Notes: generated by a model not told the origin, from the letters alone. Shown: positions 24,957 to 37,109, numbered from the stretch's first letter. The stretch: 64,000 bases of DNA from Erodium maritimum (GCA_963921825.1 OY997594.1:66263675-66327674); one strand, 5' to 3'. Made by a program: numbers and translations.

Positions 24957-25946
24957 TTTTTATAAGCGAGGTTTTTTGATTAATCCATCCGTTCCAAAGG
25001 CTGGAGACGGAGGAAACTGCAAAGCGCAACCAATTACAAGGCCAATAAGGGCCAAATACAAGGCATGAAGCCAAATTGAAAAGATGCAGCTGATGTAATG
25101 AGGGTACAAGACCTGTAGGATTAAAACAACAAGTGCAAAAAATGGAGAATTAAGGGAAATGCAGAGGATGCAAAGACCAAAGAATCATGAACGGAAGTGA
25201 GAAGAGCTGCGGCCCGAAGCTTTGGAAACGCAGGCATGAGGGTCTCTAATCCATTCCGTGATTGTGAAGCTAATTTTATGCCCATCTTTTGCTTTGAGAG
25301 CTTGGAATGAGTTGATTTGAGCTTTGAGGATGACCTTGGACACTGAAGCAGCAGCAGCATTGAACACCAAGTCGTTTCTTGCAAGCCACGTCTCCCAAAG
25401 AACAAAGCCAGCGATTCCAATCCAAAATTTCCGAGCTTTACGAGGCACTAGATAATGCCAAGAAGACATCAGATCCCCAAAATCACCAGGGATTACCCAA
25501 TTTAAGGACCACCAGTTGAGGATTGCAGACCAAATTGCCCAAGAGAACTGACAATGAAGAAGGAGATGTTTGGCATCCTCAAAATAGGTTTTGCAAAAAA
25601 CACAGACACATTGTTGAATTGAGAATCTGATCCCCCTCTCCTCAAGGAAGCATTTGGTAGGAATGACATTTAAACAACAAAGCCACGAGAAACAGGCCAC
25701 TTTTGGTGATGATCCAAATTTCCAAAGAATTGATCCCCAAGAATTTGAGGGACCTTGAGGATTGAGGAGTTTGAAACTGCTATTAACTGAGAAGCCATCC
25801 TTGTGAGAGTTCCATATAGGCAAGTCAGGTTTGTCCACATCAATGGAGAGCCCAGAGATCATTGAAGAATTTGAGGGACCTTGAGGATTGAGGAGTTTGA
25901 AACTGCTATTAACTGAGAAGTCATCCTTGTGAGAGTTCCATTTAGG
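24957..25946 (-). mobile_element. 5'-truncated LINE nested in the Harbinger element
   Basis: It is flanked by a perfect 17-bp target duplication, AAATTCAATTGTCATTT (24940-24956 and 25947-25963), and has a T-run on the left, i.e. a poly(A) tail on the minus strand. The minus-strand frame 25961-25185 encodes the reverse-transcriptase zinc-binding region (zf-RVT type) of a LINE ORF2: SILWKFGSSPKVACFSWLCC, then CVFCKTYFEDAKHLLLHC, then LARNDLVF. Only the last ~1 kb of the LINE was inserted. Near its 5' edge a segment is tandemly duplicated with a period of about 126 bp (WNSHKDxFSVNSSFKLLNPQ appears twice in frame). Confidence 0.9.
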
Positions 25947-26639
25947 AAATTCAATTGTCATTTATATTAATGAACTTACATATACATATTACACTTTCTC
26001 CATACATGTTGGAGAACAGTCTCCAACATAGTCCTTAAAGAAACAGGTCACCGAATTTGTGGCCAACCTGCCTTTCTTAACTCGGCCCACATTTTCCTCC
26101 TCTATACTTTCATCCATTGTTATAGTATTTTCAAGAACTCATTTCATAGTCTTTGAAGAATGGAATGGGACGCTGAATCATGTACTTCGGTCTCCTCGAG
26201 TCCGTTCTGAAGACGGAATAGGTAGTGCTAAAATCTGTCGATTTGATAAGTATGAGTGTACAAAAGCCAAGTTGTTACAATGGTACAACTCGTTGATGAA
26301 ACAATATGCAGATCCCATTGCTCTAGACACCTTAGATTGGACCTCGGAAGAGAAGACCAACCACGAACAAGACATGGCCGATCTCCTTCAAACCATGAAT
26401 TACAATCGTGACTAGCGGTCGTTATTTTCCCAGTAATATTTTGATTTTCGTTAATGTAATCCTCTTTGTTCCGTTCGATGTTGAAGTCGTGTTGTAAGTT
26501 AGATGATGTAATCGGGTCCCTGTCTTGTTGAATGAATTTTGTTGTCGTTTATTGTTCTAATGATCAAACTTTTAATATTATTTTATTCATTTAGGTCGAT
26601 TGGGCCCAACAAGGCCCATTAGCACAATCTTCCCACAAA

Positions 26640-27260
26640 CCCTTTTTTTCCTTATATACGTCATGAATTCACCTCAAGAGACTCTAAGAATCAACACATC
26701 TGCCTCCGACCACTTATAATGCTCTCACCGACTGCCTCCAACAAGTTCCGTTTCCGCCTCTTGTTCTTCCACGATGTCTGATTCTACCACCAAGCCTTCA
26801 CTTTCTATCCTTCAGATTTTTTTCCCTCCCACATCTGTCTAATTCACAACGTTGTTCCACTAGATTCTATCATCCCACTTTTACGATTCCATGGCATCGG
26901 TGTGGACGCTCGAGGAGGAGAGTCGAATGTGTTTGGCGTAGTTTCTCAACTGTATTGGCAAGCGGGGTGGACCAAGTAGAAGGGGATGCTCCTCGACCAA
27001 ACTCCATGTTCCTACTTCATGAAGTAGTGTAAGGGCTACTGGAATAAGTGGAACAAATGGGTAGTGGCGTTTGAGACCGTTTTTTATAATGTCTCCATGA
27101 CTGTGGTGTAAATGTCATCTAAGTCGAGGTGCTCGCAGATGTTGGGCGAGTGTACCAATTCAAGGATGGTCACTAGTTTACAAAGAATAAAAGGTGGGAG
27201 ATGGTCCGAGAAGCTGAGAATTCATGTCGTTACAAGGACTTAGGATGATGCCACGTAGTA
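26640..27260 (+). pseudogene. Decayed Harbinger second ORF (Myb/SANT-like)
   Basis: An ATG at 26891 opens MASVWTLEEESRMCLA and soon meets stops. Later frames give GYWNKWNKWVV and a KRWEMVREAEN-like end. This is the trihelix/Myb-like companion ORF of plant PIF elements, which helps transposase bind DNA. A TATATA-like box near 26652 and a leader precede it. Assignment rests on context and weak similarity. Confidence 0.45.
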
Positions 27261-27548
27261 TCAATGTTTTAGGTTTATATTTTTTGTTTTCGTGTGGTTG
27301 TTTTTTTCTGTTCTGCATATTGTATGTAATTACTATAGGTATAAATATGTTTTTCCGTTGAATTAATGTTCGATCGATAAATGGTACTTTTGTAATTGTT
27401 TGTACAAATTAGGGTATAAAGACTCGAAATGCTCTATTGTCATACCATCATATACGCTAATAGACTCTTAAATTAAGGGGAAAAAGAGAGCAAATTATAT
27501 CTTTAATTAATAGATTGTTTGAGTCCATTATCATGACAGATGCTCTAA

Positions 27549-28894
27549 TCATAAAAGAATAAATAAACGGATCAAATACATTAAATTAAATTTATGTCAT
27601 AATCAACCACTAGTCTTAAAAAAATTAGGTACTGTTAAGAATTTTAAAATTAAATACACATAAAATTTGCCTACATAATTAAAATATCGATTTCTGTAAA
27701 TAAACAGACGATGAATCATAATCTAATTTCAACCCACTGTCAACCTAACTCAACAACGCCCTACTCTCCTTATAGACCTAGGGTGTCAAAGAATTTCCTT
27801 CTGAAATTAAGGCGATAGTTTCCTCTTCCTCAAACGCTCATTCCTTTGACGACTTCCTCTCCCTAATGGCTTGCTCGACTCCTCTATCATGCTTGACCAT
27901 CGTTCCTTTGACAAAAAGGACGAGTGACCTCTCGATGTTGTTGGAGAACATCTCCATTGAAGTGGAATCGGGCATCCTCTATGGACGCAATCTCAAACAG
28001 CTAAGGCCTTGTCGTCAAGAAAATTGAGGACACGGTCACAATATTTTTCTTTTCCTCAAGGGGTGAGAGAAAACGATTTCAAAGGATGGAAAACCGGACT
28101 TTCCATCGAGAGCCCATGTTCCTTATCGAACTCAAGTCACATATGTATCCAGAATCTATAGATTTGTTCCCTCTACCTCCCTACCGGTTGCAAATTCGAA
28201 CTCTATGGTGAGTTCTTTGGGATTATAGTTGCTAAGTATATCTTGGTGGAATATGACTCACTAGAACGTTGTTGGACCCTCACCTCCGGAATCAAGTCTA
28301 ACTAGACGCCAAACACCCCTCAGCCATTTGGTTTGTCTTATATGCCTACGGGTGGAGTAGTCGGTCATGGTTGTGATCCCATACGAGCATCTCCCGAATT
28401 TATATCATTCGTGTGGCAGATTGACCATGGAGTCAAGGAGGTAGGAACGAAGGAGATCTGTACGATGACATCCAACATGTGGTGATGACGGATGCATGCT
28501 TGTAACTTCAGATATAATGGATCCGATGCAGCGACATGGAAGACCTTGAGAACCAAACTAGGACAAGTAGGGACACATCATGCATGGAGACAATGTAGGA
28601 CCTACCCATGTTCGTGACCGAGCAACGAGGTCACCACTACCCTCGTCATGAGACTAAATTGAGTGACGCCTTTTCATCGCCAAGTTACAAATAATGAATC
28701 TACACCTATTATGGCTTAGCACATCCAACAAGGCAATCCGATTTTAGGCTATGGTACAAAGAGACTAGAGACCCTACCACAACACCTTTGGCCTTGATCA
28801 AGGTAACAACACATTTATCCTGTAACACTTTTTATTCTTATTTTAGTCCTTTTGTGGATTTCTTAGAAGCTTGTCCCCATGATATCACAACTTC
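27549..28894. other. Non-genic stretch between transposons
   Basis: AT-rich to about 27760, then mixed sequence with many stops in every frame. I see a faint suggestion of a decayed gene on + (27800-28830) but cannot name a family. Confidence 0.4.
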
Positions 28895-29244
28895 TATTAA
28901 AGCCCTATCCAACCCAAAAGCTCGAACTGATGGGTGGAGGCATCAAGATGTATATCAAGGGGTCAATTATTCCTCACATTTTCGATGTGAGACACATACT
29001 TCAACACTCTCCTCACGTTTAGGGCTGGACATCTACACATGGGCCATAGAAGGATTGGACATCTGCATATGGATCGGAGGCCACATGGTAGAGGTGACAA
29101 ACGGGTCATGGGCCAAACCAGCTCTGCTACCATGTTAAAGCCCAATCCAACCCAAAAGCTTGAACTGATGGGTGGAGGCATTAAGATGTATATCAAGTGG
29201 TCAATTAATCCTCACACTTTCGATGTGGGACTCACACTTCAACA
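28895..29244 (-). mobile_element. TRIM (terminal-repeat retrotransposon in miniature)
   Basis: Two 112-bp direct repeats (28895-29006 and 29133-29244) share AAAGCCCxATCCAACCCAAA and end CTTCAACA. The better copy starts TGTTAAAG and ends CAACA. On the minus strand TGGTAGCAGAGC sits just inside the right repeat, a methionine-tRNA primer site, and a purine-rich GTGAGGAGAG abuts the other repeat as a polypurine tract. The whole element is only 350 bp and codes for nothing. The flanking 5-mers differ, so no target duplication is visible. Confidence 0.85.
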
Positions 29245-29984
29245 CCCCCCTTGGAATAAGGCCAAATACAAGAAGTTTGGGGGTGGACTGTGACATTTTA
29301 GATAGTATGAGGAACCCAAGTTAAGAGTACACAAAGGTTGGAAGGCAAGGGCTTGAGTGAAAGATGCCTTGACATTGACTTTATGGGGACTTAAGAAGCA
29401 AGATTTCGTAGAAACAAATGACCGAGTGGATACTCGACCACCGATCCTATAATTGATAGACCAGGTCATTCTCCTTAACCAAACGAGAGCTGTTAAGCAA
29501 CCTCGTCAGGATCCATGAGACCTCAGGCTTGGATCGGGTAGGATGAGGGTGTTGCCACTTAATCGACCTAAGGCATGCATGTTTATGTTTCGCTCTCATA
29601 TGATCAACCTACTCAGTCAGCCATCCATGGCCCAAGATCAAGACTCTAGCAACGTTCACCTATATGAAAATAAAGTCTCATTTGAAGTTCTTACTGCTTT
29701 TTATAGGACAATTGAAGTCGTGACATCCACCTTTATGATGAAGGTTGTAATAAGTTTTTTGGTTAGTGTTATAGGAATTTCCATCTTTATTTATCAGGTT
29801 TGTAACAACTTAGTGATTTCAAACACGAACTTCAAAAATAACCAATCGACTTGAAGATCTTGGTTGTCTCAAAGCAATCCAACTTCTCACCTGAATGTTT
29901 TTTTTATATTATTATCTAGTATATATCCGATTTATTTCTAATGAATTATTATTCTCGTCAGAATATCAACCTTATTTTCTTCTA
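29245..29984. other. Unrecognised stretch
   Basis: A 103-codon + frame (29543-29854) has one hydrophobic segment (VISFLVSVIGISIFIYQVC) but no family that I recognise. Nothing else is supported. Confidence 0.35.
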
Positions 29985-30310
29985 GAATGAACGATTGTAT
30001 ATTATAAATAACGAGTGTTTATAGAGCAAAAAAGCAATAAAACACTGGAAATGAAATAACAGAAATGAAACGAGTTTATGAGAGGTAGGATATTCAGACA
30101 ATAAATTATAGAGGCACCGACTACCTCCTATAAGTGCATAGAGGGTGATACTGCGGTAGCGTCTGACGACACCGATACAACGACTCCAAACCGGTGGAAG
30201 CTAGGGTAAATTGTAAAACAATAAGACTCCACAACGCAGGATTACTGACCTCCTAGTTGGTTAAGAAAGATACTGTACCGATTCTAAGAGGGACCGCTGC
30301 TATCCATGTC
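29985..30310 (-). mobile_element. ORF1-type retroelement tail, copy D
   Basis: Only the conserved tail is present. The + strand reads GATACTGCGGTAGCGTCTGA then CACCGATACAA (30147-30180), matching copies A, B and C. The AT-rich terminal part (29985-30080) matches the ends of copies A and B (minus-strand TATAAACACTCGTTATTTATA). No ORF1 end is included, so this is a 5'-truncated insertion. Confidence 0.6.
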
Positions 30311-30952
30311 ATTTTTTTTTATGTTACAAAATCGCACTTAACATCTTAGGAGCATATCCTCCAATCTCGGAGATGGAAGCAACTATTAAAAATGGAAACA
30401 ACATATTATATCTTGCAGAATAAGGAATAGAAATGTGATGATGTGGGTTTATATTTTTTATTTGATTTTGGGAGGCACAAGCATGCTTGGATGAGATAAA
30501 TTGGTAAAATAAAAATAGAAATGTTTGTTTCCTACGGAGAGAACAAGATTGTCTAGTAAGGGAGTGTTGATTAGGGCACAAGTTGATATAGGGCTCATCA
30601 CCCACACACTTGCATCATCTTCTGTATTATATTCTATCCACAATACACAGTTGTTTCTGAATTTTACCCATATTTCTTGGTCTCTCTCTTAATACACAAG
30701 TATTTGTTTATGCATCCCAATGTTAAGTATACATAATGAAGAAAAGGCTTGGTTTGGTGGACACTAGAGTTGATTGTGTATGGGAAAGTATTCAAATCCT
30801 TAAACTATGGTAAATAAGGTCTTCCGATAGATTGGATGGGCAAAGGAAAAGGTCCAACCATCACTTTTATTTTTTCTAATAACTTGTTTGGTAGCATTTA
30901 CCCATATGGCCATATCCAATTTATTAAATACACCCAATTCATACATAATTAT
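30311..30952. other. AT-rich intergenic stretch
   Basis: No gene, RNA gene or repeat boundary that I can support. Confidence 0.55.
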
Positions 30953-32290
30953 TTTTAAGGATAAACGATTGGTATTATATTAAATAGCAAGTGTTTACAA
31001 CGTAATAAAGTATTAAAATACTTAAAAATAAATAACAGAAATAAAATGAGTTCCCGTAATGGAGGACACCCGGACAGAAAACTAAAACGCTCAAGTCATC
31101 GACTACCTCTTGAAGGCGCCTGAAAGGTGATACTACGGTAGCATTTATTGACACCGATACAGGTGATCCAGACTGGCGAAAGGTAGGACAGAGCAGGCTC
31201 CTTACCGTTAACAGATACTGGTGGACATAGTACTCCCCCAGGTTTTCAGCGTGCGTCGTTTTCCCTTGAGTGATAGTGGTAGGGCTCCAAAACGTGGGAT
31301 TGCTGGCCTCCGAGCTGGTAGAGAAGTACTTTGCCGGTTATTGGTGGTACCGCTACCACCATACGTCTAGAGAGGCGGTGAAACCGGCCGACCCCCTATG
31401 GACCATTGTACGCTCATTCCGTGAGTCGAGGGTGCTTATTGCCCCCCGCCACTGCATATGAAGCTCCATCCGACCGAGTAGAACCCTCGAGTCCTCCTCC
31501 TCGTCCTCCCCCACCAGCCGTTTTACCACTGCCGATACTGATGTAGGCTCTCTCTGTTGGTCTGCCTGACCCTCTAGCGGTTCCTGCCGTAAGAAGGATC
31601 GGACCACCCGTGGACGGGCAGTCACCTCCCCTAGGTCCCCTCCTTGGGTCATCTTGCTCCTACCCGGGGCCACTGAGGAAAATGCCGAGACGACACCCCC
31701 GACGCTCCCCCAAGATATACTCAGTTCATCCTCAGGACCGCCTTTCCATGTTTGGCCTTCATCAGGGCCGTACGAGGATCTACTAGGGATCTCAAAGATG
31801 GTCCCTTCTTCCCCCCACCTATTGGACACGTTGGAAATAGATGACCCGCGTAGCTACATCCAAAGCAGTGGTCTGGCAGATGTTCATATGATATGTGCAG
31901 TAGAGTACGTCCCTGAGATTCCGTCAGACTGAACCATAATTCACGTTGGAAGGGTACTCGAATATCGACCCAGATTCGGATCCGCATAAAATCACCCCAA
32001 CACATGCCGTTTGCATCTGTATCCATAGCCTAAAACACTCCCAGAACATTCCCCTCTCGAAACGCCACTTCCCTAGTCCATGTCCCTACCGGGAGGTTGA
32101 ATACTCTTGCCCAGACTGAGAAGTAGGTGAATACCATATCCCCCGGCCGCATTTGGGCCTTAAGGTCCATAAAGATGACCAGCGAGTCCTAGAACGCTAA
32201 CGACTCCCCAGTCAGTACTCAGGCAAACCAAACCCCGGTAAATCGAAACCATAAATTGTGGGGAACGGTTTCGGATTAACCCGAGAGGCT
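30953..32290 (-). mobile_element. ORF1-type retroelement, copy B
   Basis: Minus strand. ORF1 remnants: FTYFSVWARVFNLPVG near 32120 and WGDFMRIRIWVDIRVPFQRE near 31980 (DUF4283-like), then ISYEHLPDHCFGCSYAGHLF near 31860 (zinc knuckle), then an acidic tail ending ASYAVAGGNKHPRLTE-stop (stop at 31414-31416). A tail of about 460 nt follows directly, to about 30953, with the block GATACTACGGTAGCATT...CACCGATAC at 31129-31160. It aligns with copy A (58360-60690) over ORF1 and tail. No endonuclease or reverse transcriptase is present. Frameshifts make it inactive. Confidence 0.7.
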
Positions 32291-32730
32291 CTTTATAGTC
32301 TCTTAGATTCAGTGTATAGTCTCTAAGACACGATAGATAGTTATCTTAGCTGTGCTCAGACGGAAAACAAAGACTACCATTGGAATTAACTACCGCTTTC
32401 TCCCGCACCAAACAATTTTAGGAATGAGTAGTCATGGCATAAATCATGGTAGAGACCATGGCCAAATTTTTCTCTCGTGTAGGGCTGAACCTCTTTAGAG
32501 TACACCTTTTTGCTAACTGTATTTCTTATTCTCCAAAGAGACCATTGATATCCAAGCACATCATTAAAACTCATTGAAGATATGTTATATTATGGTCTTC
32601 TTCACATTGTCATTTATCCCAATTTTCCATAAGAAGAAAACAGAGGAACCAAAAAAGAAAAAAGAAAAAAAAATGGAGTGGTCCACGCGTGTGAATTGGT
32701 TGTTAAATGTGCGAGTCAAGCATGAGGATT
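32291..32730. other. Intergenic stretch upstream of LOG
   Basis: AT-rich DNA with no gene seen. Purine-rich A/G tracts lie at 32630-32672. Confidence 0.5.
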
Positions 32731-32733
32731 AGT

Positions 32734-32757
32734 CACGTGCCGCGAAGTTTATAAAAT
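32734..32757 (+). promoter_or_regulatory. G-box and TATA-like box upstream of LOG
   Basis: CACGTG (32734-32739), the core recognised by plant bHLH and bZIP factors, lies just before TTTATAAAAT (32748-32757). The TATA-like box is about 190 bp upstream of the LOG ATG, a plausible core promoter with a leader of about 160 nt. Function is inferred from position only. Confidence 0.45.
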
Positions 32758-32939
32758 GGCATGACACCACCTATTTGGTTTGTACGACACACACATATAT
32801 GCGTATGTATGTGTTGCAGACAATAGGGAAGGTTTAGGGACGCAAGAAAAAAGAGGGAAAGGAAGATCCTTACTTTTCTTCTTCTCAATCTCCTATTCTT
32901 CTTTTTGAGCAGCGAAAAATAAAACAGTGAGTGAAAGAG

Positions 32940-34329
32940 ATGAGTGACATGAATCATCAGTTGACCTCTAGGTTTAAGAGGGTTTGTGTTTTCTGCGGGA
33001 GTAGCCAAGGGAAGAAGAGTAGCTATCAGGATGCTGCTATTGAGCTTGGACAGGAACTGGTATTGTTTATATATATTGATCTGAAATGCTACTTTGATTG
33101 ATTGTTTTTTTGTTTGTGCTCTGTTGTTTTGGTTCTTTTCAAGTTCCTAATCTTCTTCTCCAGGCTTTTGCATGGTGAAATCAGAAATGGCCTTTTTCCA
33201 TATGGGTTTTGTTCCCAATCTGTCTGTAAAGATGGGTTTGGCATAAAAAATTGATCTTTGTGTAACTTTTTTGAAATGGGTTTTCTATTTTATACCTAAA
33301 GATTGGAACTTTGTTTGTGGGTTTGTTTGTCTCTAGCAATAACATGTGTTTATTCGCCAATGTGGGTTCTATTCTATCTAAATGACCCATTTTCTAGAGG
33401 GATTTGTTCTAGAGCTTGAAAAATCAACCCTTTAGGTGCTTCTTTAATTTATTCTTCTGTTTGTCTCTATATGCACACTTAAATTTGGGGGATGTGAACC
33501 TCAAGAGAACTTGTTTTAGGAGATGGGCTCAATTCCATTTGATTTCATATTATATATTAGGAAGAGTGAATTGAGTCTGAATCAATTTTGGTACTTTTGA
33601 AGGTTTTGAGGAACATTGATCTTGTCTATGGAGGTGGGAGCATAGGCCTCATGGGTTTGATTTCACAGGCTGTTCATGATGGAGGTCGTCATGTTATCGG
33701 GTTAGCTTCTCTAATTTGCTTCAAGTTTTTGTCTATGAATTCTCTTATCACAGACTCAAAATCAGTGAGATGGGTCTTATGTTATTGTTGATTTTTTTAC
33801 ATTGCAACTGATTTTTATTCTCTTTCTCTCTCTGTTTGTAGAGTTATTCCCAAGACGCTCATGCCTCGAGAGGTATGTCTGCTATGTCCAGAAGAAAAGT
33901 CTCCAACCTTTTTCTTGCATAAAATACCAAAACACAAAAAAGAAATGACAAGTTCCATTTCAATAAACACCATGCTTTGTTCATCATTTTTTTCATGTCC
34001 TCTTTGTTTCTTTTAAAATTTCCTCTTTTCTTTGCTCTGCTTTTATTTAAAAAGTGACATCTTTTTCATCTTCCCTTCCTTTTCTTACATTGACCACTTG
34101 AGTATTTCTGGATGAAATTGAACTGTTTTGTGGCTTGTTCTTCATTTTAGTTGATCTCTTGAGCTTTTTGCTGGTTGTGCTTTCTTACTTGGCTTTTTCT
34201 GAACTTTGAATACCTTTTATTCCACTGGTTGAGTTATGAATTTTATATTTGAGTTTGAAACTGGTCAGTGTTTGGATCATGTCCACCACCCCCTGCAAGG
34301 GTCATCATTGCTCTCCCCTGCACAATACT

Positions 34330-34370
<41 letters not shown>

Positions 34371-35850
34371 CAATTTTCAATCCTTTTTTTGGGTACCCTT
34401 TTGCAGCTAACTGGTGTAACAGTGGGGGAGGTCAAGGCAGTGGCAGGTATGCACCAAAGGAAGGCTGAGATGGCTAAGCACTCAGATGCTTTTATTGCCT
34501 TACCAGGTCAGTCCAAGCTCTGCACAACTCTCATTTGCTCTAAAAACTTCAAACACAAATCAAGTAAACATAAATACCAAACTCATGCTTTTGTGTTTCT
34601 ATATTTGGTTGATGTATATGCTTACTTGATAGTCAAGCAACTAATACAATAAATGCAATAAAGAGTTCAAATGATGCTACATATGTTATAGGGCATGGTG
34701 TGAAAGCAACTGTGAGGTGTGGCCTAAAAAATGAAACTTTGTTCACAAAACCCAAGACCATGATTAGAGAGAGCAACCCTTCAACCCCAGTTCTTGACCC
34801 ATCAACATCTTATTACACTGAAAATTAGAGCTTCTGAGGATATGCTTTTTTCCTCCAATGTAGCCTTATAGGCTCTGTGGTGTTACTGAACCAATACCAT
34901 ATGAAGCAAAAAAAGCACAAAGAGACAGAGTTTCACAAATTAGTCTTTGACAACTAGCACCTGCACCTTACAGGGGAATCATGTTTCAGGCCTTTAAAGA
35001 CACTAATTATTATCCTGAGTTTAGCCTCTATTTGTTTCTATCTATCTTTTTGGGTCAGCACCACATTATCCTCAGTTTTGACTTTTGAAAAACTTTGGAA
35101 AGACAACTGGGGGCATAACAGTCTTTTTCTCTTTCATGGGTATTGTTTATATATTGATCATGTACAGGTGGTTATGGGACTCTGGAGGAACTGCTGGAAG
35201 TGATAACATGGGCTCAGCTAGGCATTCATGATAAGCCGGTACTGTGATGTTCTTTTGATGTCTTGAACTGATTTATATATACAGAACTTGTAATGACTAT
35301 ATTAAAAATCTCTAAACTTGTTTAGGTGGGATTGCTCAATGTGGATGGATACTACAACTCGTTGCTGTCATTCATTGACAAAGCTGTGGAAGAAGGATTC
35401 ATCAGTCCAAGTGCGCGCCAAATCATCGTCTCAGCCCCCACAGCCAAGCAACTAGTGAAGGAATTGGAGGTAACTATGAACCCTACTTTGTTGGTTCTTA
35501 CAAAAATCATATGAACATGAACTTGTTTGTGGCATAACTTGTTTGCCTATTGTCAATAGGGATAATTGCAGAAATGAACCGGTATATTCCGTTTTTGCTA
35601 ATCATAGCCTTCTTCTTTGATAGTGGCAAAAAATGAATTGAACATGTATTTTTGTTGCACTCTGTATCAATTTCTTTCAAAATGACAATTTTACCCCTTT
35701 TAAAAAGGAAAAAAGTAAAAAACTTTGGTTTCTTGCTTTAACTTGTTTTTTATTCAGGAATATGTGCCTTGCCATGAAAGAGTTGCTTCAAAGTTGAACT
35801 GGGAGGTTGAGGAGAATGGATATGCACAAACATACGATGTATCTAGGTGA
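32940..35850 (+). CDS. LOG: Cytokinin riboside 5'-monophosphate phosphoribohydrolase LOG
   Basis: Seven exons: 32940-33059, 33603-33700, 33842-33872, 34407-34506, 35168-35238, 35326-35469 and 35758-35850. All introns are GT-AG; the product is 218 aa, the usual LOG length. The enzyme removes ribose 5'-phosphate from cytokinin riboside monophosphates, releasing active free-base cytokinin in the cytosol in one step. Seen in order: [19 protein letters not shown] (N-terminal strand and loop), [15 protein letters not shown] (Rossmann loop), GGRHVIG and [28 protein letters not shown], then the signature [10 protein letters not shown], which spans the exon 4-5 junction and holds the catalytic Arg/Glu region, then [13 protein letters not shown] and SAPTAKQLV. 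Every family motif is intact. Which LOG paralogue it is cannot be told. Intron 3 holds a CT microsatellite. Confidence 0.95.
34335..34368 (+). repeat. (CT)n microsatellite in LOG intron 3
   Basis: About 17 uninterrupted TC/CT units shortly before the exon 4 acceptor. It could act as part of the polypyrimidine tract and is likely to vary in length. Confidence 0.9.
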
Positions 35851-36461
35851 TTTTGTGCCTTTAAAGATAACGATGAACGGGTTTTGGGGAAGTAAAATGG
35901 AGCGAAATAGGATCTAATCGATTTCCATTGTTGGGGAATTCGTCTTTTTTGTAGATCACTTCTTTTGAATATCTTCTTAAGTGAACTGTTCTGTTTTTTT
36001 TCTCGTAAGTTGTAAGTAAGTGGTAGAAACTTGTGAATTGGGTATACATTCCCTCTTTTGATGCTAACTAATCTAAATGCTTACTGAATTACTAGTCATG
36101 GCTTCTTCTTCATACATTTTTGTTGTGAGTATTTTTAAGATTATTGTCTCATAATATTAAGATGACTTTATAAAGTAATGAGAGCGTGTTAGGGATAAGA
36201 TGCACTCTTTCTTCTCTTGTAGACAACAAATGGGGCAATGACATGTGTCAATCAGGTCCACATAAATTGTCACTTACATTAAAAACTAAGAAGGGGCTCA
36301 GAAGACCATGTCCCTGTAAGGATGACACAGTGGATATTTACTAGCTTTGATTTGTTGTATTACCAAAAGTTTCAGGTTAATCCAAAAGACTTTTGGTGGT
36401 TGAAAGGTCAAGTCTGACTGCCTTTCTTTTGCTTTGATTGCTTTTGTCTAAACAAATCTCA
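35851..36461. other. LOG 3' region and intergenic spacer
   Basis: Probable LOG 3' untranslated region followed by AT-rich spacer. No gene or repeat boundary seen. Confidence 0.5.
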
Positions 36462-36469
36462 CTAGAAAC

Positions 36470-37008
36470 TAGGGCTGTTCATGGGTCCGGTCGCGGTCTC
36501 ATAACCAAAATTTTAAACCGCTTAGGAGTGATAGAATCTAAAAATTTGAAATCGTTTCCGGTCTCTGGCTCGATATGGTACTTGGATTTGGCCTGTCTGG
36601 ACTACGGGTCGGCTTATCAGTTTGGATCTACCCACCCAGACTTTTTTTTTGTATAATAACATCATTTATGACTACAAGTTCAAAAGATCCAACATATTAA
36701 CACAACATGCTTTTAAATATTTTTTTATTGGCCAAAAAATATTTAGAAAATGATTAAAGAGTGCTTACAAATTCTCAATTTGGTCACTTGTTAATAAGTT
36801 CAAAGTTCAAGTCGTGTTTTTCATTAACCGAGTGGGCCGGGTTACCTGTGGGTTTTGATCCTTGAACACGGGCTCAGACTCATTTACTCCGGGTTGAGGT
36901 TTTGGAGATCCATTATCGTCCAAATAACCTACGAGGAGAGATCCAATAGGACCGATTAAGTAGGATTGACCAGTGGGTCGGGTTCCAGATCAACCTTGGA
37001 CACCCCTA
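36470..37008. mobile_element. hAT-type MITE (539 bp)
   Basis: The left end is TAGGGCTGTTCATGG and the reverse complement of the right end is TAGGGGTGTCCAAGG. The flanking 8-bp duplication has one mismatch (CTAGAAAC at 36462-36469, TTAGAAAC at 37009-37016). The interior has many GGGTCCGGT/GGGTCGG-type motifs typical of non-autonomous hAT elements with this end. No coding capacity. Confidence 0.8.
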
Positions 37009-37109
37009 TTAGAAACGAAGTACATAATTGATCAAACAAACATAAATTGAATTTTGATTAAACTAGATTGAATTAATCGACTTGTTTTGATATTTTTGTT
37101 AGTTTTTTT

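Larger units (their letters stand above)
23159..27545 (+). mobile_element. PIF/Harbinger DNA transposon with complete ends (defective)
   Basis: The left end is GAGCATTCGCAGTGGG and the reverse complement of the right end is GAGCATCTGTCATGAT. Both are flanked by TAA (23156-23158 and 27546-27548), the standard 3-bp target of this superfamily. It carries a decayed transposase (about 23560-24840) and a decayed second ORF (about 26891-27245). A LINE inserted at 24957-25946 inflates it; the original length was about 3.4 kb. Confidence 0.85.

Noticed and set aside
27800-28830. Possible decayed DUF247-like plant gene on +
   Set aside because: A few scattered residues (near 28450-28620) recall that family, but stops occur in every frame and no run of matching residues is long enough to support a call.
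29543-29854. 103-codon frame with a hydrophobic segment
   Set aside because: Starts within repeat-like DNA, has no recognised family and only one possible membrane segment; chance is likely.
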